Assembly (NCBI GenBank): GCA_963737625.1
Contig: CAVTTK010000002.1
Location: 1-64,000 of the forward strand
Length of the DNA: 64,000 nt
Origin: Bog-756 sp963737625
GTDB lineage: Bacteria; Actinomycetota; Acidimicrobiia; Acidimicrobiales; RAAP-2
Reading direction: 5' to 3'
Part shown: positions 15,998 through 26,707 of the stretch, one piece after another
How the letters are laid out: each line of letters opens with the position of its first letter
How positions within the stretch are numbered: the first letter of the stretch is position 1
Notes under the pieces: generated by a model
What the model was told of the DNA's origin: nothing
Database searches by the model: none
Seen by the model: the letters and a program-made list of their open reading frames with translations, nothing else
Program-made: the position numbers and the translations under genes

Positions 15998-17419
15998 ATG
16001 CAGCCGGTCCTGACTGTCGCCGAGATGAACGCTGTGGACGCCGCCGCGCTGGCCTCGGTGCCGCTCGACGTCCTGGTGGGCCGGGCCGGTCTGGCCGTGG
16101 CCCTGGCCGCCCTCGACCTCCTGGGCGGGGCCTACGGTCGACGGGTGCTCGTGGTGGCCGGTCCCGGCAACAACGGGGCCGACGGTCGGGTGGCCGCCCA
16201 GCTCCTGGACCGCCGGGGGGCCCGCACGACCGTGGTCGAGGCCGGGGCCATCACCACCGTCGGACGGGTCGACCTGGTGATCGATGCCGCCTTCGGCACC
16301 GGCTTCCGGGGCGAGTACCGGTTCCCCTCCGTGCCCGAGGGGACACCGGTCCTGGCGGTGGACATCCCCTCGGGGGTGAACGGCGTCACCGGCGCGGCGT
16401 CCGGAGCCCCGGTGCAAGCGGACCGGACGGTGACCTTCGTGGCCCGGAAGCCCGGCCTGCTCCAGGGAGATGGCGTTCGTCTGGCCGGCACGGTGACCGT
16501 GGCCGACATCGGCCTCCCGACCGGCCGGCCGCCGATCTGCGTCATCGAGGACCACGATGTGGCCGCCCTGGTCCCGCCCCGCACCCGCGGGGGCAACAAG
16601 TGGTCGGCCGCCGTCCTGGTGGTGGCCGGTTCACCGGGCATGACCGGCGCCGCCGCCCTGTCGGCCCGGGCCGCCTACCGGGCCGGTGCCGGCATGGTCC
16701 GCCTCGGTGTGCCCGGCCTGGCCCTGGCCCAGTTGCCGGCCAGTGAGGCCGTCGGGGTGCCGTTGCCGGCGCGGGGGTGGGCCGAGGCGGCCCTCGAGGC
16801 GGCCTCCCGCTGTTCGGCCGTCGTCGTCGGCCCCGGCCTCGGCCGCGAGCCCGGGACCGCTGACGACGTGGCCCGGATGGTGGCCGACTCGCCGGTACCG
16901 GTCGTGGTGGACGCCGACGGCCTCTACGCGCTGGGCCGGGTGGGAGGGGACCGGTCTCTGCAGGCCCGCTCCCGCGTGGTCCTCACCCCGCATGACGGTG
17001 AGTACGCCCGTCTCACCGGCGGAGACCCCGGCCCTGATCGGATCGCCGCCTCCCGGGCCCTGGCCGGCGCCTCCGGTGCGGTGGCCCTGCTCAAGGGGCC
17101 CACCACCGCTGTGGCCCATCCCGACGGCCGGGTCCGCCTGGCCATGGCCGGGACCACCGCCCTGGCCACCGCCGGCACGGGGGACGTCCTCTCCGGCGTC
17201 ATCGGCGCCCTCCTGGCCCGGGGTGTCGACCCCCTGGACGCCGCAGCCCTGGCCGCCCACATCCACGGGAGGGCCGGTGCCCTGGCCCACGGGGAGGGCA
17301 CCGTGGCCGGCGACCTGCCCGACCTGGTCTCGACGGTGCTGGCCGCGCTGCGCACCCCGTCCGACCCCGGCTACCGACCGTCCGATCCCGGGGGGCGTGG
17401 TGGAGGTCGTGGTGGCTGA
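15998..17419 (+). CDS. nnr: Bifunctional NAD(P)H-hydrate epimerase / ADP-dependent dehydratase
   Basis: This enzyme repairs hydrated NAD(P)H. The N-terminal half (about residues 1-205) is a YjeF_N/NnrE epimerase with the VAGPGNNGADGRVAAQLL nucleotide loop; the C-terminal half is the ribokinase-like NnrD dehydratase (NKWSAAVLVVAGSPGMTGA, LTPHDGEYARLTG, TALATAGTGDVLSGVIGALL). The frame is open from 15881, but ATG 15998 matches the family start MQPVLTVAEM. It overlaps the alr start by eight bases. Length 473. Confidence 0.94.
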   Translation: MQPVLTVAEMNAVDAAALASVPLDVLVGRAGLAVALAALDLLGGAYGRRVLVVAGPGNNGADGRVAAQLLDRRGARTTVVEAGAITTVGRVDLVIDAAFGTGFRGEYRFPSVPEGTPVLAVDIPSGVNGVTGAASGAPVQADRTVTFVARKPGLLQGDGVRLAGTVTVADIGLPTGRPPICVIEDHDVAALVPPRTRGGNKWSAAVLVVAGSPGMTGAAALSARAAYRAGAGMVRLGVPGLALAQLPASEAVGVPLPARGWAEAALEAASRCSAVVVGPGLGREPGTADDVARMVADSPVPVVVDADGLYALGRVGGDRSLQARSRVVLTPHDGEYARLTGGDPGPDRIAASRALAGASGAVALLKGPTTAVAHPDGRVRLAMAGTTALATAGTGDVLSGVIGALLARGVDPLDAAALAAHIHGRAGALAHGEGTVAGDLPDLVSTVLAALRTPSDPGYRPSDPGGRGGGRGG

Positions 17420-18602
17420 GCGCTGGCGGCCGGCGTGGGCCGACATCGATCTCGACGCCGTGCGCCACAACGCCGGCGTGCTCCGCACTCTGGTCGAGCC
17501 GGCGGCCCTCTGTGCGGTGGTCAAGGCCGACGGCTACGGCCACGGCGACGTGCCGGTGGCCCGGGCCTCCCTCGAGGGCGGGGCCACCTGGTTGGCCGTG
17601 GCTCTGGTCGAAGAGGGTGTGACCCTGCGGGAGGCCGGCATCGAGGCGCCGATCCTCCTCCTGTCCGAGCCTCCGGTGGAAGGGATGGCCGAGGCCGTGG
17701 CCCGACACCTGGTCCCCACCGTCTACACGGCCGGAGGGATCGCCGCCCTGAGCCGGGTGGCGGCCGAGGGCGGCTTCCCACCGGTGGCCGTCCACCTCAA
17801 GGTGGACACCGGGATGCACCGGGTGGGGGCCGAACCCGAGGAGGCTGGTGCCCTAGCCGACGCCATCGTCCACGACCCCCGGCTGGAGCTGGGTGCGGTC
17901 TGGACCCACCTGGCCGTGGCCGACGGCGAGAGTCCCGGGGACCGGGCGTTCACCGCCCTCCAGCTGGAGCGCTTCGATGCCGTCGTGGCCACCCTGGCCG
18001 CGGCCGGCCACCGTCCCCCCCTGATCCATGTGGCCAACTCGGCGGGCACCATCGGCCAGGCCGCCTCCCGTCACGACCTGGTCCGCTGCGGTCTGGCCGT
18101 GTACGGCCTCACCCCCACGCCGGGCCTGGCCGAGTCCCTGGCCGACGCCACCGGGGGGCTCCGGCTCCGACCGGCGCTCTCCCTGCACAGCCAGGTCACC
18201 TACGTCCGGGAGCTGGCCGCCGGCGAACGCCCCTCCTACGGACGCCGCCGACCGCTGCCCGGGGACTCGACGGTGGCCACCGTGCCCATCGGCTACGCCG
18301 ACGGCGTGCCACGGCGGCTCTTCGACCAGGGCGGTGAGGTGCTGATCGGGGGGAGACGGCGTCCGCTGGCCGGCGTGGTGACCATGGACCAGATCGTGGT
18401 CGACTGCGGGCCGGCGGCCTCGGCCCCCGTGATGGTGGGCGACGCCGTGGTGCTCATCGGACGCCAGGGCGACGAGGAGGTCACCGCCGGTGAGTGGGCC
18501 GACCGGCTCGGCACCATCAGCTACGAGGTGCTGTGCGACATCGGTCCCCGGGTCCCTCGTCTCCTCCGGGGCGAGCGCCCGGTCCGGGAATCACGCCGCT
18601 GA
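17412..18602 (+). CDS. alr: Alanine racemase
   Basis: Alr makes D-alanine for peptidoglycan with PLP. The PLP lysine is K38 in CAVVKADGYGHG; the C-terminal domain holds the catalytic Tyr in GERPSYGRRR and the MDQIVVDCG loop. The frame extends upstream through nnr, but GTG 17412 (five bases after TGGAGG at 17401-17406) fits the N-terminus ERWRPAWADIDLDAVRHN; GTG 17400 and 17409 are alternatives. It overlaps the end of nnr. Length 396, slightly long because of the Arg-rich C-terminus. Confidence 0.94.
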   Translation: MAERWRPAWADIDLDAVRHNAGVLRTLVEPAALCAVVKADGYGHGDVPVARASLEGGATWLAVALVEEGVTLREAGIEAPILLLSEPPVEGMAEAVARHLVPTVYTAGGIAALSRVAAEGGFPPVAVHLKVDTGMHRVGAEPEEAGALADAIVHDPRLELGAVWTHLAVADGESPGDRAFTALQLERFDAVVATLAAAGHRPPLIHVANSAGTIGQAASRHDLVRCGLAVYGLTPTPGLAESLADATGGLRLRPALSLHSQVTYVRELAAGERPSYGRRRPLPGDSTVATVPIGYADGVPRRLFDQGGEVLIGGRRRPLAGVVTMDQIVVDCGPAASAPVMVGDAVVLIGRQGDEEVTAGEWADRLGTISYEVLCDIGPRVPRLLRGERPVRESRR

Positions 18603-18640
18603 CGGCGAGCTCGGGTATCGGGCCGGCGTCCGGCCGGCGG

Positions 18641-18646
18641 TACCAT
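18641..18646 (+). promoter_or_regulatory. -10-like hexamer TACCAT, leaderless glycosylase gene
   Basis: TACCAT ends six bases before GTG 18653, the start of the uracil-DNA glycosylase gene. There is no Shine-Dalgarno sequence in between, so a leaderless transcript is likely. The in-between ATG inside TACCATG is out of frame. Confidence 0.45.
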
Positions 18647-18652
18647 GCGGCG

Positions 18653-19218
18653 GTGGCACCCGGGACCGATCTGGCCGAACTCGCCCGGGAGGCCGCCGGT
18701 TGCACCCGGTGCCCCTTGTCCGAGCGCCGGACCCAGGTGGTGTTCGGCGTGGGCAACCCCGACGCCGACCTGATGTTCGTCGGCGAGGCACCGGGCCGGG
18801 ACGAGGATCTCCAGGGCGAGCCGTTCGTGGGCCGCTCCGGCAAGCTGCTCGATCGGCTGATGGCCGAGGAGCTGGGGGTCGACCGGAGCGCCTGCTACAT
18901 CGCCAATGTGGTCAAGTGCCGACCTCCGGACAACCGCGATCCCAAGCCGGACGAGATCCTCTCGTGCCGGCCCTACCTGGCCGCCCAGCTCGAACTGATC
19001 CGGCCGGTGGTGGTGGTGACCCTGGGCAACTTCGCCACCAAGCTCCTGCTGGAGACCGATCTCGGCATCACCAAGGTACGCGGACGCGCCTACCCGATGG
19101 GGCCGTACCAGCTGGTGCCGACCTACCATCCGGCTGCCGCCCTGCGGTCGGGGGGCGTGGTCGTGGCCGAGATGCGGGCCGATCTGATCCGGTCCAAGCA
19201 GCTGTTGGGATGGGACGC

Positions 19219-19222
<4 letters not shown>
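18653..19222 (+). CDS. Uracil-DNA glycosylase, family 4 (iron-sulfur)
   Basis: Family-4 UDGs remove uracil from DNA. Motif 1 (GEAPGRDEDLQGEPFVGRSG) and the C-terminal YHPAAALR motif are present. Four Cys likely bind a 4Fe-4S cluster: C17 and C20 in CTRCPLS, then those in VVKCRPP and LSCRPYL. The frame is open from 18494, but GTG 18653 directly precedes the conserved helix and follows a -10-like hexamer. Product 189 residues. The stop overlaps the tsaE start. Confidence 0.92.
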
Positions 19223-19766
<544 letters not shown>

Positions 19767-19770
<4 letters not shown>

Positions 19771-20582
19771 CGGTGCTGGCCATCGAGACCGCCACCGACT
19801 CGGTGGGGGTGGCGCTGCTCCGGGACGACGGCGGTGTGGCCGAGCGCGCCCACGCGGGAGGTCGGGCCCACGCCGAACTGCTGGCCCCGTCCATCGACGA
19901 GGTGTGCGCCGTCTCCGGCTGCCGGGTCACCGATATCGACGTCGTCGCCGTGGATGTCGGTCCCGGGCTGTTCACCGGGCTCCGGGTGGGCGTGGCCACG
20001 GCCAAGGCGCTGGCCCAGGGTCTGGGCATCGGGGTGCTCGGCGTCGGCAGTCTCGACGTGCTGGCCGCGGCGGCGCTCGCTGCCGGGCCCGGCCCCTCGG
20101 GCGGTCCCCTCGGGGCCACGGCGTCGGTGGTCGACGCCCGCCGCGGCGAGGTGTTCGCCGCCGTCTTCCGGTTCGATCACGGCCAGGCCGCGGGTGGACC
20201 CGCGGACCCCGAGTCCGTCCGCCACGATCGGCTGGAGCCCCTGGACCCCGAGGACCTGGTCGGCTGGCTGCTGACCGTGGCCGACGACGCCGGATCGGTG
20301 TCCGTGGTCGGCGACGGTGCCGTCCGATACCGGGCCCTGCTGGCGGAGCACCGTGCCTTCGACCTGACCCTGGCCGACGCCGGGCTGGCCGCACCACCGC
20401 CCGGGGCGCTGGCGCGGCTGGCCCAACACCGGCTCGACCGCGGCGTGGCCACCGTCGCCCCCGGGGACCTGGTGCCCGACTACCGTCGGCCGGCCGACGC
20501 CCAGATCAACTGGGAGCAGCGGCCGACCCGTCCGTCGGCGATCACCCCGGCCGGTGCGCCGGAGGGCGGTCGGAACCGGTGA
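19767..20582 (+). CDS. tsaB: tRNA t6A biosynthesis protein TsaB
   Basis: TsaB is the non-catalytic ASKHA-fold partner of TsaD. The start VTVLAIETATDSVGVALL and the block DVGPGLFTGLRVGVATAKAL are typical, as is the LGVGSLDVLAAAA helix. GTG 19767 overlaps the tsaE stop as GTGA. The C-terminal half is more variable and ends in an Arg/Pro-rich tail. Length 271, a little longer than usual. Followed by rimI with another GTGA overlap. Confidence 0.93.
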
Positions 20583-21136
20583 CGGCGGAGAACGCACCCA
20601 CGGCGGAGACGGTCGAGGTGGTCATCGCCCCCATGCGGACCAAGGACCTCCGTGGGGTGTTGCGCATCGAGGAGGCCGTCTTCCCCCAGCCCTGGTCCCA
20701 CCGGCTGTTCGTGGAGGAGCTCGCCCAGCGCAAGTCCCGGGCCTACCGCGCCGCGTGGGTGGGGAGGAGCGTCGTCGGGTTCGCCGGGCAGATGTTCGTC
20801 GACGACGAATCCCATGTGAACAACATCGCCGTCGACCCCGGTTGGCAGGGACGAGGCCTCGGTGGCGTGCTCCTGGCCGACCTGGTCCGCACGGCCCTCG
20901 ACCGGGGGGCGCGCCACCTCACGCTGGAGGTCCGGGTGGGGAACGAGCCGGCGCTCGCCCTCTACTCCCGGTTCGGCCTGGCTCCGGTAGGGGTGCGTCG
21001 CAACTACTATCCGGTCACCGGCGACGACGCCCTGGTGATGTGGGCCCGGGACATCGATTCGGAGAGCTACGCCGAGCGGCTGGCCTCGATCGAGGCCGCG
21101 CTCCCCTCCGACCTGGTGGTGGAGTCCCGACGATGA
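20579..21136 (+). CDS. rimI: Ribosomal-protein-alanine N-acetyltransferase RimI
   Basis: RimI is a GNAT enzyme that acetylates the N-terminus of ribosomal protein S18 in E. coli. The GNAT fold is clear: VVIAPMRTKDLRGVLRIEE, then NNIAVDPGWQGRGLGGVLL with the acetyl-CoA loop (Q-x-x-G-x-G), and the NEPALALYSRFGLAPVGVRR segment. GTG 20579 overlaps the tsaB stop. It sits between tsaB and tsaD, as in many bacteria. Length 185, with a C-terminal helix of about 25 residues beyond the core. Confidence 0.92.
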   Translation: MTAENAPTAETVEVVIAPMRTKDLRGVLRIEEAVFPQPWSHRLFVEELAQRKSRAYRAAWVGRSVVGFAGQMFVDDESHVNNIAVDPGWQGRGLGGVLLADLVRTALDRGARHLTLEVRVGNEPALALYSRFGLAPVGVRRNYYPVTGDDALVMWARDIDSESYAERLASIEAALPSDLVVESRR

Positions 21137-21202
21137 CCGGCCGGCGGTGAACCCCGGGCGGTCGACGATCGGATCGTCCCCGGTACGCGGCAGACTGGGC
21201 CG

Positions 21203-22231
21203 GTGCCCGTGACCCCGTCCCCGATCCACCGTGTCCTCGGGATCGAGACGTCCTGCGACGAGACGGCGGCATCGGTGGTGGATGCCGGCACCTCGATCGT
21301 GTCGTCGGTGGTGAGCAGCCAGATCGACCTCCATGCCCGCTATGGCGGCGTCGTGCCGGAGTTGGCCGGACGGGCCCACGTGGAGCTGCTCACGCCGGTG
21401 CTGGCCGCGGCGCTGGACCAGGCCGGCTCGGACACCTCGGGGACGGGCATCGACGCCATCGCCGTCACCTACGGCCCCGGTCTCATCGGATCGCTGCTGG
21501 TGGGAGTGGCCGAGGCCAAGGCCCTCTCGCTGGTGTGGGGGGTGCCGCTGATCGGGGTGAACCATCTGGAGGCCCACCTCTTCGCCTCCCTGCTGGAGCA
21601 GCCCGAGTTGGGGTATCCCCTGGCCGTGCTCCTGGTCTCCGGCGGCCACACGCTGCTGATCGAGGTCACCGAGCCCGGCCGGTACCGGCTGCTCGGCGGG
21701 ACCATCGATGATGCGGCCGGGGAGGCCTTCGACAAGGTGGCCCGCTTCCTCGGACTGGGTTACCCCGGGGGTCCCGCCATCGATGGGATCGCCGACCAGG
21801 GGGATCCGGACGCCTTCCGCTTTCCCAGGTCCTATCCCGGCGAGGGCCACGACTTCTCCTTCAGCGGGATCAAGACCTCGGTGGTCAACACGGTGCGCAA
21901 GCACCCCGAGGCTTCGACGGCCGATGTCGCCGCCTCCTTCCGTCAGGCGGTCGTCGACGTCCTGGTGACCCGGGCCATGGGGGCGGCCGACGAGATCGGT
22001 GCCACCGCGGTGTGCCTGGCCGGGGGGGTAGCCGCCAATGCACTCCTCCGGCGGCGGACCGAGGAAGCCTGTGCCGCGGCCGGCATCGGTGCCTTCCTAC
22101 CCAGCCGGGCCCTGTGCACCGACAACGCCGCCATGGTGGCGGCGGCCGGGTGGTGGCGCCTCCACCACGGCGGTGCCAGCGACCTCTCCCTGGGTGCAGA
22201 TCCCAACCTGCGTCTGGCCGCCATCTCCTGA
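21203..22231 (+). CDS. tsaD: tRNA N6-adenosine threonylcarbamoyltransferase TsaD
   Basis: TsaD transfers the threonylcarbamoyl group to A37 of ANN-decoding tRNAs. Signature features are LGIETSCDETAASVV, the metal-binding histidines H121 and H125 in NHLEAHL, LLVSGGHT, the FSFSGIKT block and D307 in CTDNAAM. GTG 21203 follows a 66-base gap; CAGACT six bases before it resembles a weak leaderless -10. Length 342. Completes the tsaE-tsaB-rimI-tsaD cluster. Confidence 0.96.
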   Translation: MPVTPSPIHRVLGIETSCDETAASVVDAGTSIVSSVVSSQIDLHARYGGVVPELAGRAHVELLTPVLAAALDQAGSDTSGTGIDAIAVTYGPGLIGSLLVGVAEAKALSLVWGVPLIGVNHLEAHLFASLLEQPELGYPLAVLLVSGGHTLLIEVTEPGRYRLLGGTIDDAAGEAFDKVARFLGLGYPGGPAIDGIADQGDPDAFRFPRSYPGEGHDFSFSGIKTSVVNTVRKHPEASTADVAASFRQAVVDVLVTRAMGAADEIGATAVCLAGGVAANALLRRRTEEACAAAGIGAFLPSRALCTDNAAMVAAAGWWRLHHGGASDLSLGADPNLRLAAIS

Positions 22232-22318
22232 CCGGATCGACGGCCGGCCGCCTCGGTTCGGAGGAGTCCCAGGTGGAAGGGGGTTTCGGTGCCGGCGTCT
22301 GGCAGTCGACGGTGCCGG

Positions 22319-22347
22319 TTGCCAAATGGCTCGGAGGTCGCTACCAT
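22319..22347 (+). promoter_or_regulatory. groESL promoter
   Basis: TTGCCA (22319-22324) and TACCAT (22342-22347) with a 17-base spacer. The CIRCE element begins at the last base of the -10, so a bound repressor would cover the start site. This is the best-formed promoter in the window. Confidence 0.7.
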
Positions 22348-22373
22348 TAGCACTCTCAACGCTCGACTGCTAA
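22347..22373 (+). promoter_or_regulatory. CIRCE operator (HrcA site) for groES-groEL
   Basis: TTAGCACTC (22347-22355), nine-base spacer, then GACTGCTAA (22365-22373). The consensus right arm is GAGTGCTAA, so there is a single mismatch. CIRCE is bound by the heat-shock repressor HrcA; hrcA itself is not in the window. Position over the -10/+1 region of groES is the classical one. Confidence 0.9.
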
Positions 22374-22398
22374 CGCGTGCCACAGGAGGCCCGAACCC

Positions 22399-22691
22399 AT
22401 GAGTCTGCATCCCCTTGACGACCGAATCGTCGTCCGCCCCGGCGAGTCCGAGGAGACCACCGCATCCGGTCTGGTCATCCCCGACACCGCCAAAGAGAAG
22501 CCCCAGCAGGGTGAAGTCCTGGCCGTCGGCCCGGGCCGCCGCGCCGAGGCCAGCGGGGATCTCATCCCCCTGGACATCGCCGTGGGCGACACCGTCGTCT
22601 ACTCCAAGTACGGCGGCACCGAGATCAGCTCCGACGGTGAGGACCTCCTCATCCTCTCGAGCCGTGACGTCCTGGCCAAGGTAGGTAAGTA

Positions 22692-22692
<1 letters not shown>
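22399..22692 (+). CDS. groES: Co-chaperonin GroES
   Basis: GroES is the heptameric lid of the GroEL folding chamber. The 97-residue product reads LHPLDDRIVVRPGESEETTA, then the mobile loop SGLVIPDTAKEKPQQGEV and the YSKYGGTEI strand. GGAGG lies upstream of ATG 22399. The stop TAA (22690-22692) shares a base with the groEL ATG, ensuring coupled translation. Regulated by the CIRCE element upstream. Confidence 0.98.
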
Positions 22693-24354
<1,662 letters not shown>

Positions 24355-24360
24355 GATCCT

Positions 24361-24380
24361 CCGGCTCCCCCGGGAGCCGG
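24361..24380 (+). terminator. First hairpin after groEL
   Basis: CCGGCTCCC (24361-24369) pairs with GGGAGCCGG (24372-24380), flanked by GATC/GATC, only four bases after the groEL stop. There is no T-tract, as often in high-GC actinobacteria. Probably an intrinsic-type terminator or 3'-end stabiliser. Confidence 0.6.
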
Positions 24381-24408
24381 GATCGCCACACCGTGGCGCA
24401 CTCAGTGT

Positions 24409-24440
24409 GAACCGACCGGGCCCACGGGCCCGGTCGGTTC
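24409..24440 (+). terminator. Second, perfect 15-bp hairpin after groEL
   Basis: GAACCGACCGGGCCC (24409-24423) is perfectly complementary to GGGCCCGGTCGGTTC (24426-24440) with a two-base centre. It lies between groEL and the Nudix gene and is the strongest inverted repeat I found in the window. No T-run follows. Confidence 0.65.
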
Positions 24441-24489
24441 GCGTCCGGGGCCCGGACCGGTTCGGGTCGGCCCTACTCTGAGGGCCTCC

Positions 24490-25278
24490 ATGGAATCCTC
24501 CGATATCCCGACCCCCGCCCGGCGGCAGGTCATCCCCCGACCGCCGCACCACCGCCCCGGATCACCGGCGCCGTGGGCCGACGTCCCTCCGTCCAGGCGC
24601 CGGCACATCACCCTCGAGCAGATCCGATCGGCTCTGGACGACGACCGGCAGGACCGGCAGGACCGGCTGGGCCCGACCCGTGAGCCGTGGCGCACGCCGG
24701 TGGGAGGGGCCGCCGAGGGCAGGCCGGCGGCGGTGCTGGTGCCACTGTTCGAGGAGGACGGTGAGTCGCGGGTGGTGCTCACCGTCCGGTCGAACCAGCT
24801 CCGCTCCCACCAGGGTGAGGTGGCCTTCCCCGGTGGGCGCCTGGACATCGGTGAGGAGGTGGTCGAGGCCGCCCTGCGGGAAGCCCACGAGGAGGTCTCC
24901 CTCGACTCCTCGTCGGTGACGGTGATCGGTCAGCTGACCGCCCTGCCCACCGTATCGTCCAACACCGTGATGACCCCGGTGGTGGCGGTGCTCGACGGCC
25001 GACAGGCTCTCGTGGCCAATCCCGCTGAGGTGCACCGGATCTTCGACGTGTCGCTCCGCGAGCTGGTGGCCGACGGTGCCTTCCACGAGGAGTGGTGGTC
25101 GGTGCCCGACCGGATCGATCGGTCGGGGTTCCCCGTCGGTGAGTTCCCCGTGTGGTTCTTCGCCGTGGCTGACGAGACGGTGTGGGGAGCCACGGCCCGG
25201 ACCCTCATGGAGCTGATCTGCCTGGTCCTGAAGGTGCCGTTCCCGCCGTCCCTCCGGGCCCGACCTCCCACCGGCTGA
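24490..25278 (+). CDS. Nudix hydrolase, coenzyme A pyrophosphatase-like
   Basis: The Nudix box GGRLDIGEEVVEAALREAHE-EV is present with all catalytic Glu residues (the last Gly of the consensus is Val). Just before it, VVLTVRSNQLRSHQGEVAFP matches the extra motif of CoA pyrophosphatases (NudL/PCD1 type), which cleave CoA to 3',5'-ADP and phosphopantetheine. The first 70 residues are Pro/Arg-rich and probably disordered. TACTCT ten bases before ATG 24490 may be a -10. Length 262. Substrate is inferred from the motif. Confidence 0.85.
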   Translation: MESSDIPTPARRQVIPRPPHHRPGSPAPWADVPPSRRRHITLEQIRSALDDDRQDRQDRLGPTREPWRTPVGGAAEGRPAAVLVPLFEEDGESRVVLTVRSNQLRSHQGEVAFPGGRLDIGEEVVEAALREAHEEVSLDSSSVTVIGQLTALPTVSSNTVMTPVVAVLDGRQALVANPAEVHRIFDVSLRELVADGAFHEEWWSVPDRIDRSGFPVGEFPVWFFAVADETVWGATARTLMELICLVLKVPFPPSLRARPPTG

Positions 25279-25543
25279 GCGGCTCCGGGCCGGCCCGGGC
25301 CGGCTCTGGCCTGCGTCACCGGTCCGCCGCCGTGTCGGGGCCCGCGGTCTCCCGGTCGGAGTCATCCCGGCGCGACCGCCCCGGGGGACTGAGGGGTCCC
25401 GAGGACCCGTCGGGCCTGCCGGGGGGAGAGTCCAGCCCCGCGGCCCCAGGCGGTATCGTGGGGTGCAGTCGGACGGCTCGGTGTCGGAGCAGCCGCCGAT
25501 CGGAGGTGTGGAGAACTGCGACCAGGGTCCGGAGGAGTAGCAC

Positions 25544-26707
25544 GTGGCTGAGCTTGAGATTGGCATCTTCAAATCGGGTCGGAGGGCCTACGGGTTCGAC
25601 GACATCGCCATCGTCCCCAGCCGACGGACCCGCGACCCCGAGGACGTCGACATCAGCTGGGAGATCGACGCCTACCAGTTCGAGCTTCCCCTCATGGCCT
25701 CGGCCATGGACGGTGTGGTCAGCCCGGCCACGGCCATCGAGATTGGAAGGCTGGGTGGGCTCGGTGTCCTCAACCTCGAAGGGCTGTGGACGCGCTACGA
25801 GGACCCGACCGCCCTGTTCGACGAGATCCGTGAGCTCCCGGCCGAGAAGGCCACGGCCCGCATGCAGCAGATGTACGCCGAGCCCGTGCAGCTGGACCTG
25901 GTGACCGAGCGCATCCGCGAGATGAAGGCGGCCGGCATCACCACGGCGGCCTCGGTCACGCCCCAGAAGACCGAGCAGTTCGCCCCGGCCGTGGTGGCCG
26001 CCGAGCTGGACCTGCTGGTGATCCAGGGCACCGTGGTCTCGGCCGAGCACGTGTCGAAGACGGTGGAGCCGCTCAATCTCAAGCGCTTCATCCGTGAGTT
26101 CGAGATCCCGGTCATCGTCGGTGGGTGCGCCTCCTATCAGGCCGGGCTGCACCTCATGCGCACCGGCGCCGTCGGCGTACTGGTCGGCGTGGGACCGGGC
26201 AATGCCTGCACCACCCGGGGGGTCCTGGGGATCGGCGTGCCCCAGGCCACCGCCATCGCCGATGTGGCCGGTGCCCGCATGCGCCACCTCGACGAGACCG
26301 GCGTCTACTGCCACGTCATTGCCGACGGTGGCATGTCCAAGGGCGGCGACATCGCCAAGGCCGTGGCGTGCGGGGCGGACGCGGTCATGCTGGGATCGCC
26401 GCTGTCCTCGGCCGTCGAGGCTCCCGCCCGCGGGTATCACTGGGGTATGGCCACCTTCCATCCCACCCTCCCGCGGGGGGCCAGGGTGAAGACGACGACC
26501 CGGGGAACCCTCCAGGAGATCCTGCTCGGTCCGGCCCACGAGAACGACGGCCGCATGAACCTCTTCGGCGCCCTTCGCACCGCCATGGCCACCTGCGGCT
26601 ACCAGACGGTCAAGGAGTTCCAGAAGGCCGAGGTCATGGTGGCTCCCGCCCTCCAGACCGAGGGCAAGGACCTGCAGCGTTCGCAGGGTGTCGGCATGGG
26701 CCATTGA
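25544..26707 (+). CDS. guaB3: GuaB3-family IMP dehydrogenase-related protein
   Basis: A (beta/alpha)8 enzyme of the IMPDH/GMP reductase family. It has ASAMDGVVSPATAIEIGRLG, the catalytic Cys222 in GPGNACTTRG and the VIADGGMSKGGDIAKAVACG phosphate loop, but no CBS pair, which fits the 387-residue GuaB3 type found in actinobacteria beside guaB2. The exact reaction is unsettled: cyanobacterial GuaB3 has been reported to act as a GMP reductase. GTG 25544 follows GGAGGAG. The stop overlaps the guaA TTG. No full-length guaB2 is in the window. Confidence 0.9.
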   Translation: MAELEIGIFKSGRRAYGFDDIAIVPSRRTRDPEDVDISWEIDAYQFELPLMASAMDGVVSPATAIEIGRLGGLGVLNLEGLWTRYEDPTALFDEIRELPAEKATARMQQMYAEPVQLDLVTERIREMKAAGITTAASVTPQKTEQFAPAVVAAELDLLVIQGTVVSAEHVSKTVEPLNLKRFIREFEIPVIVGGCASYQAGLHLMRTGAVGVLVGVGPGNACTTRGVLGIGVPQATAIADVAGARMRHLDETGVYCHVIADGGMSKGGDIAKAVACGADAVMLGSPLSSAVEAPARGYHWGMATFHPTLPRGARVKTTTRGTLQEILLGPAHENDGRMNLFGALRTAMATCGYQTVKEFQKAEVMVAPALQTEGKDLQRSQGVGMGH

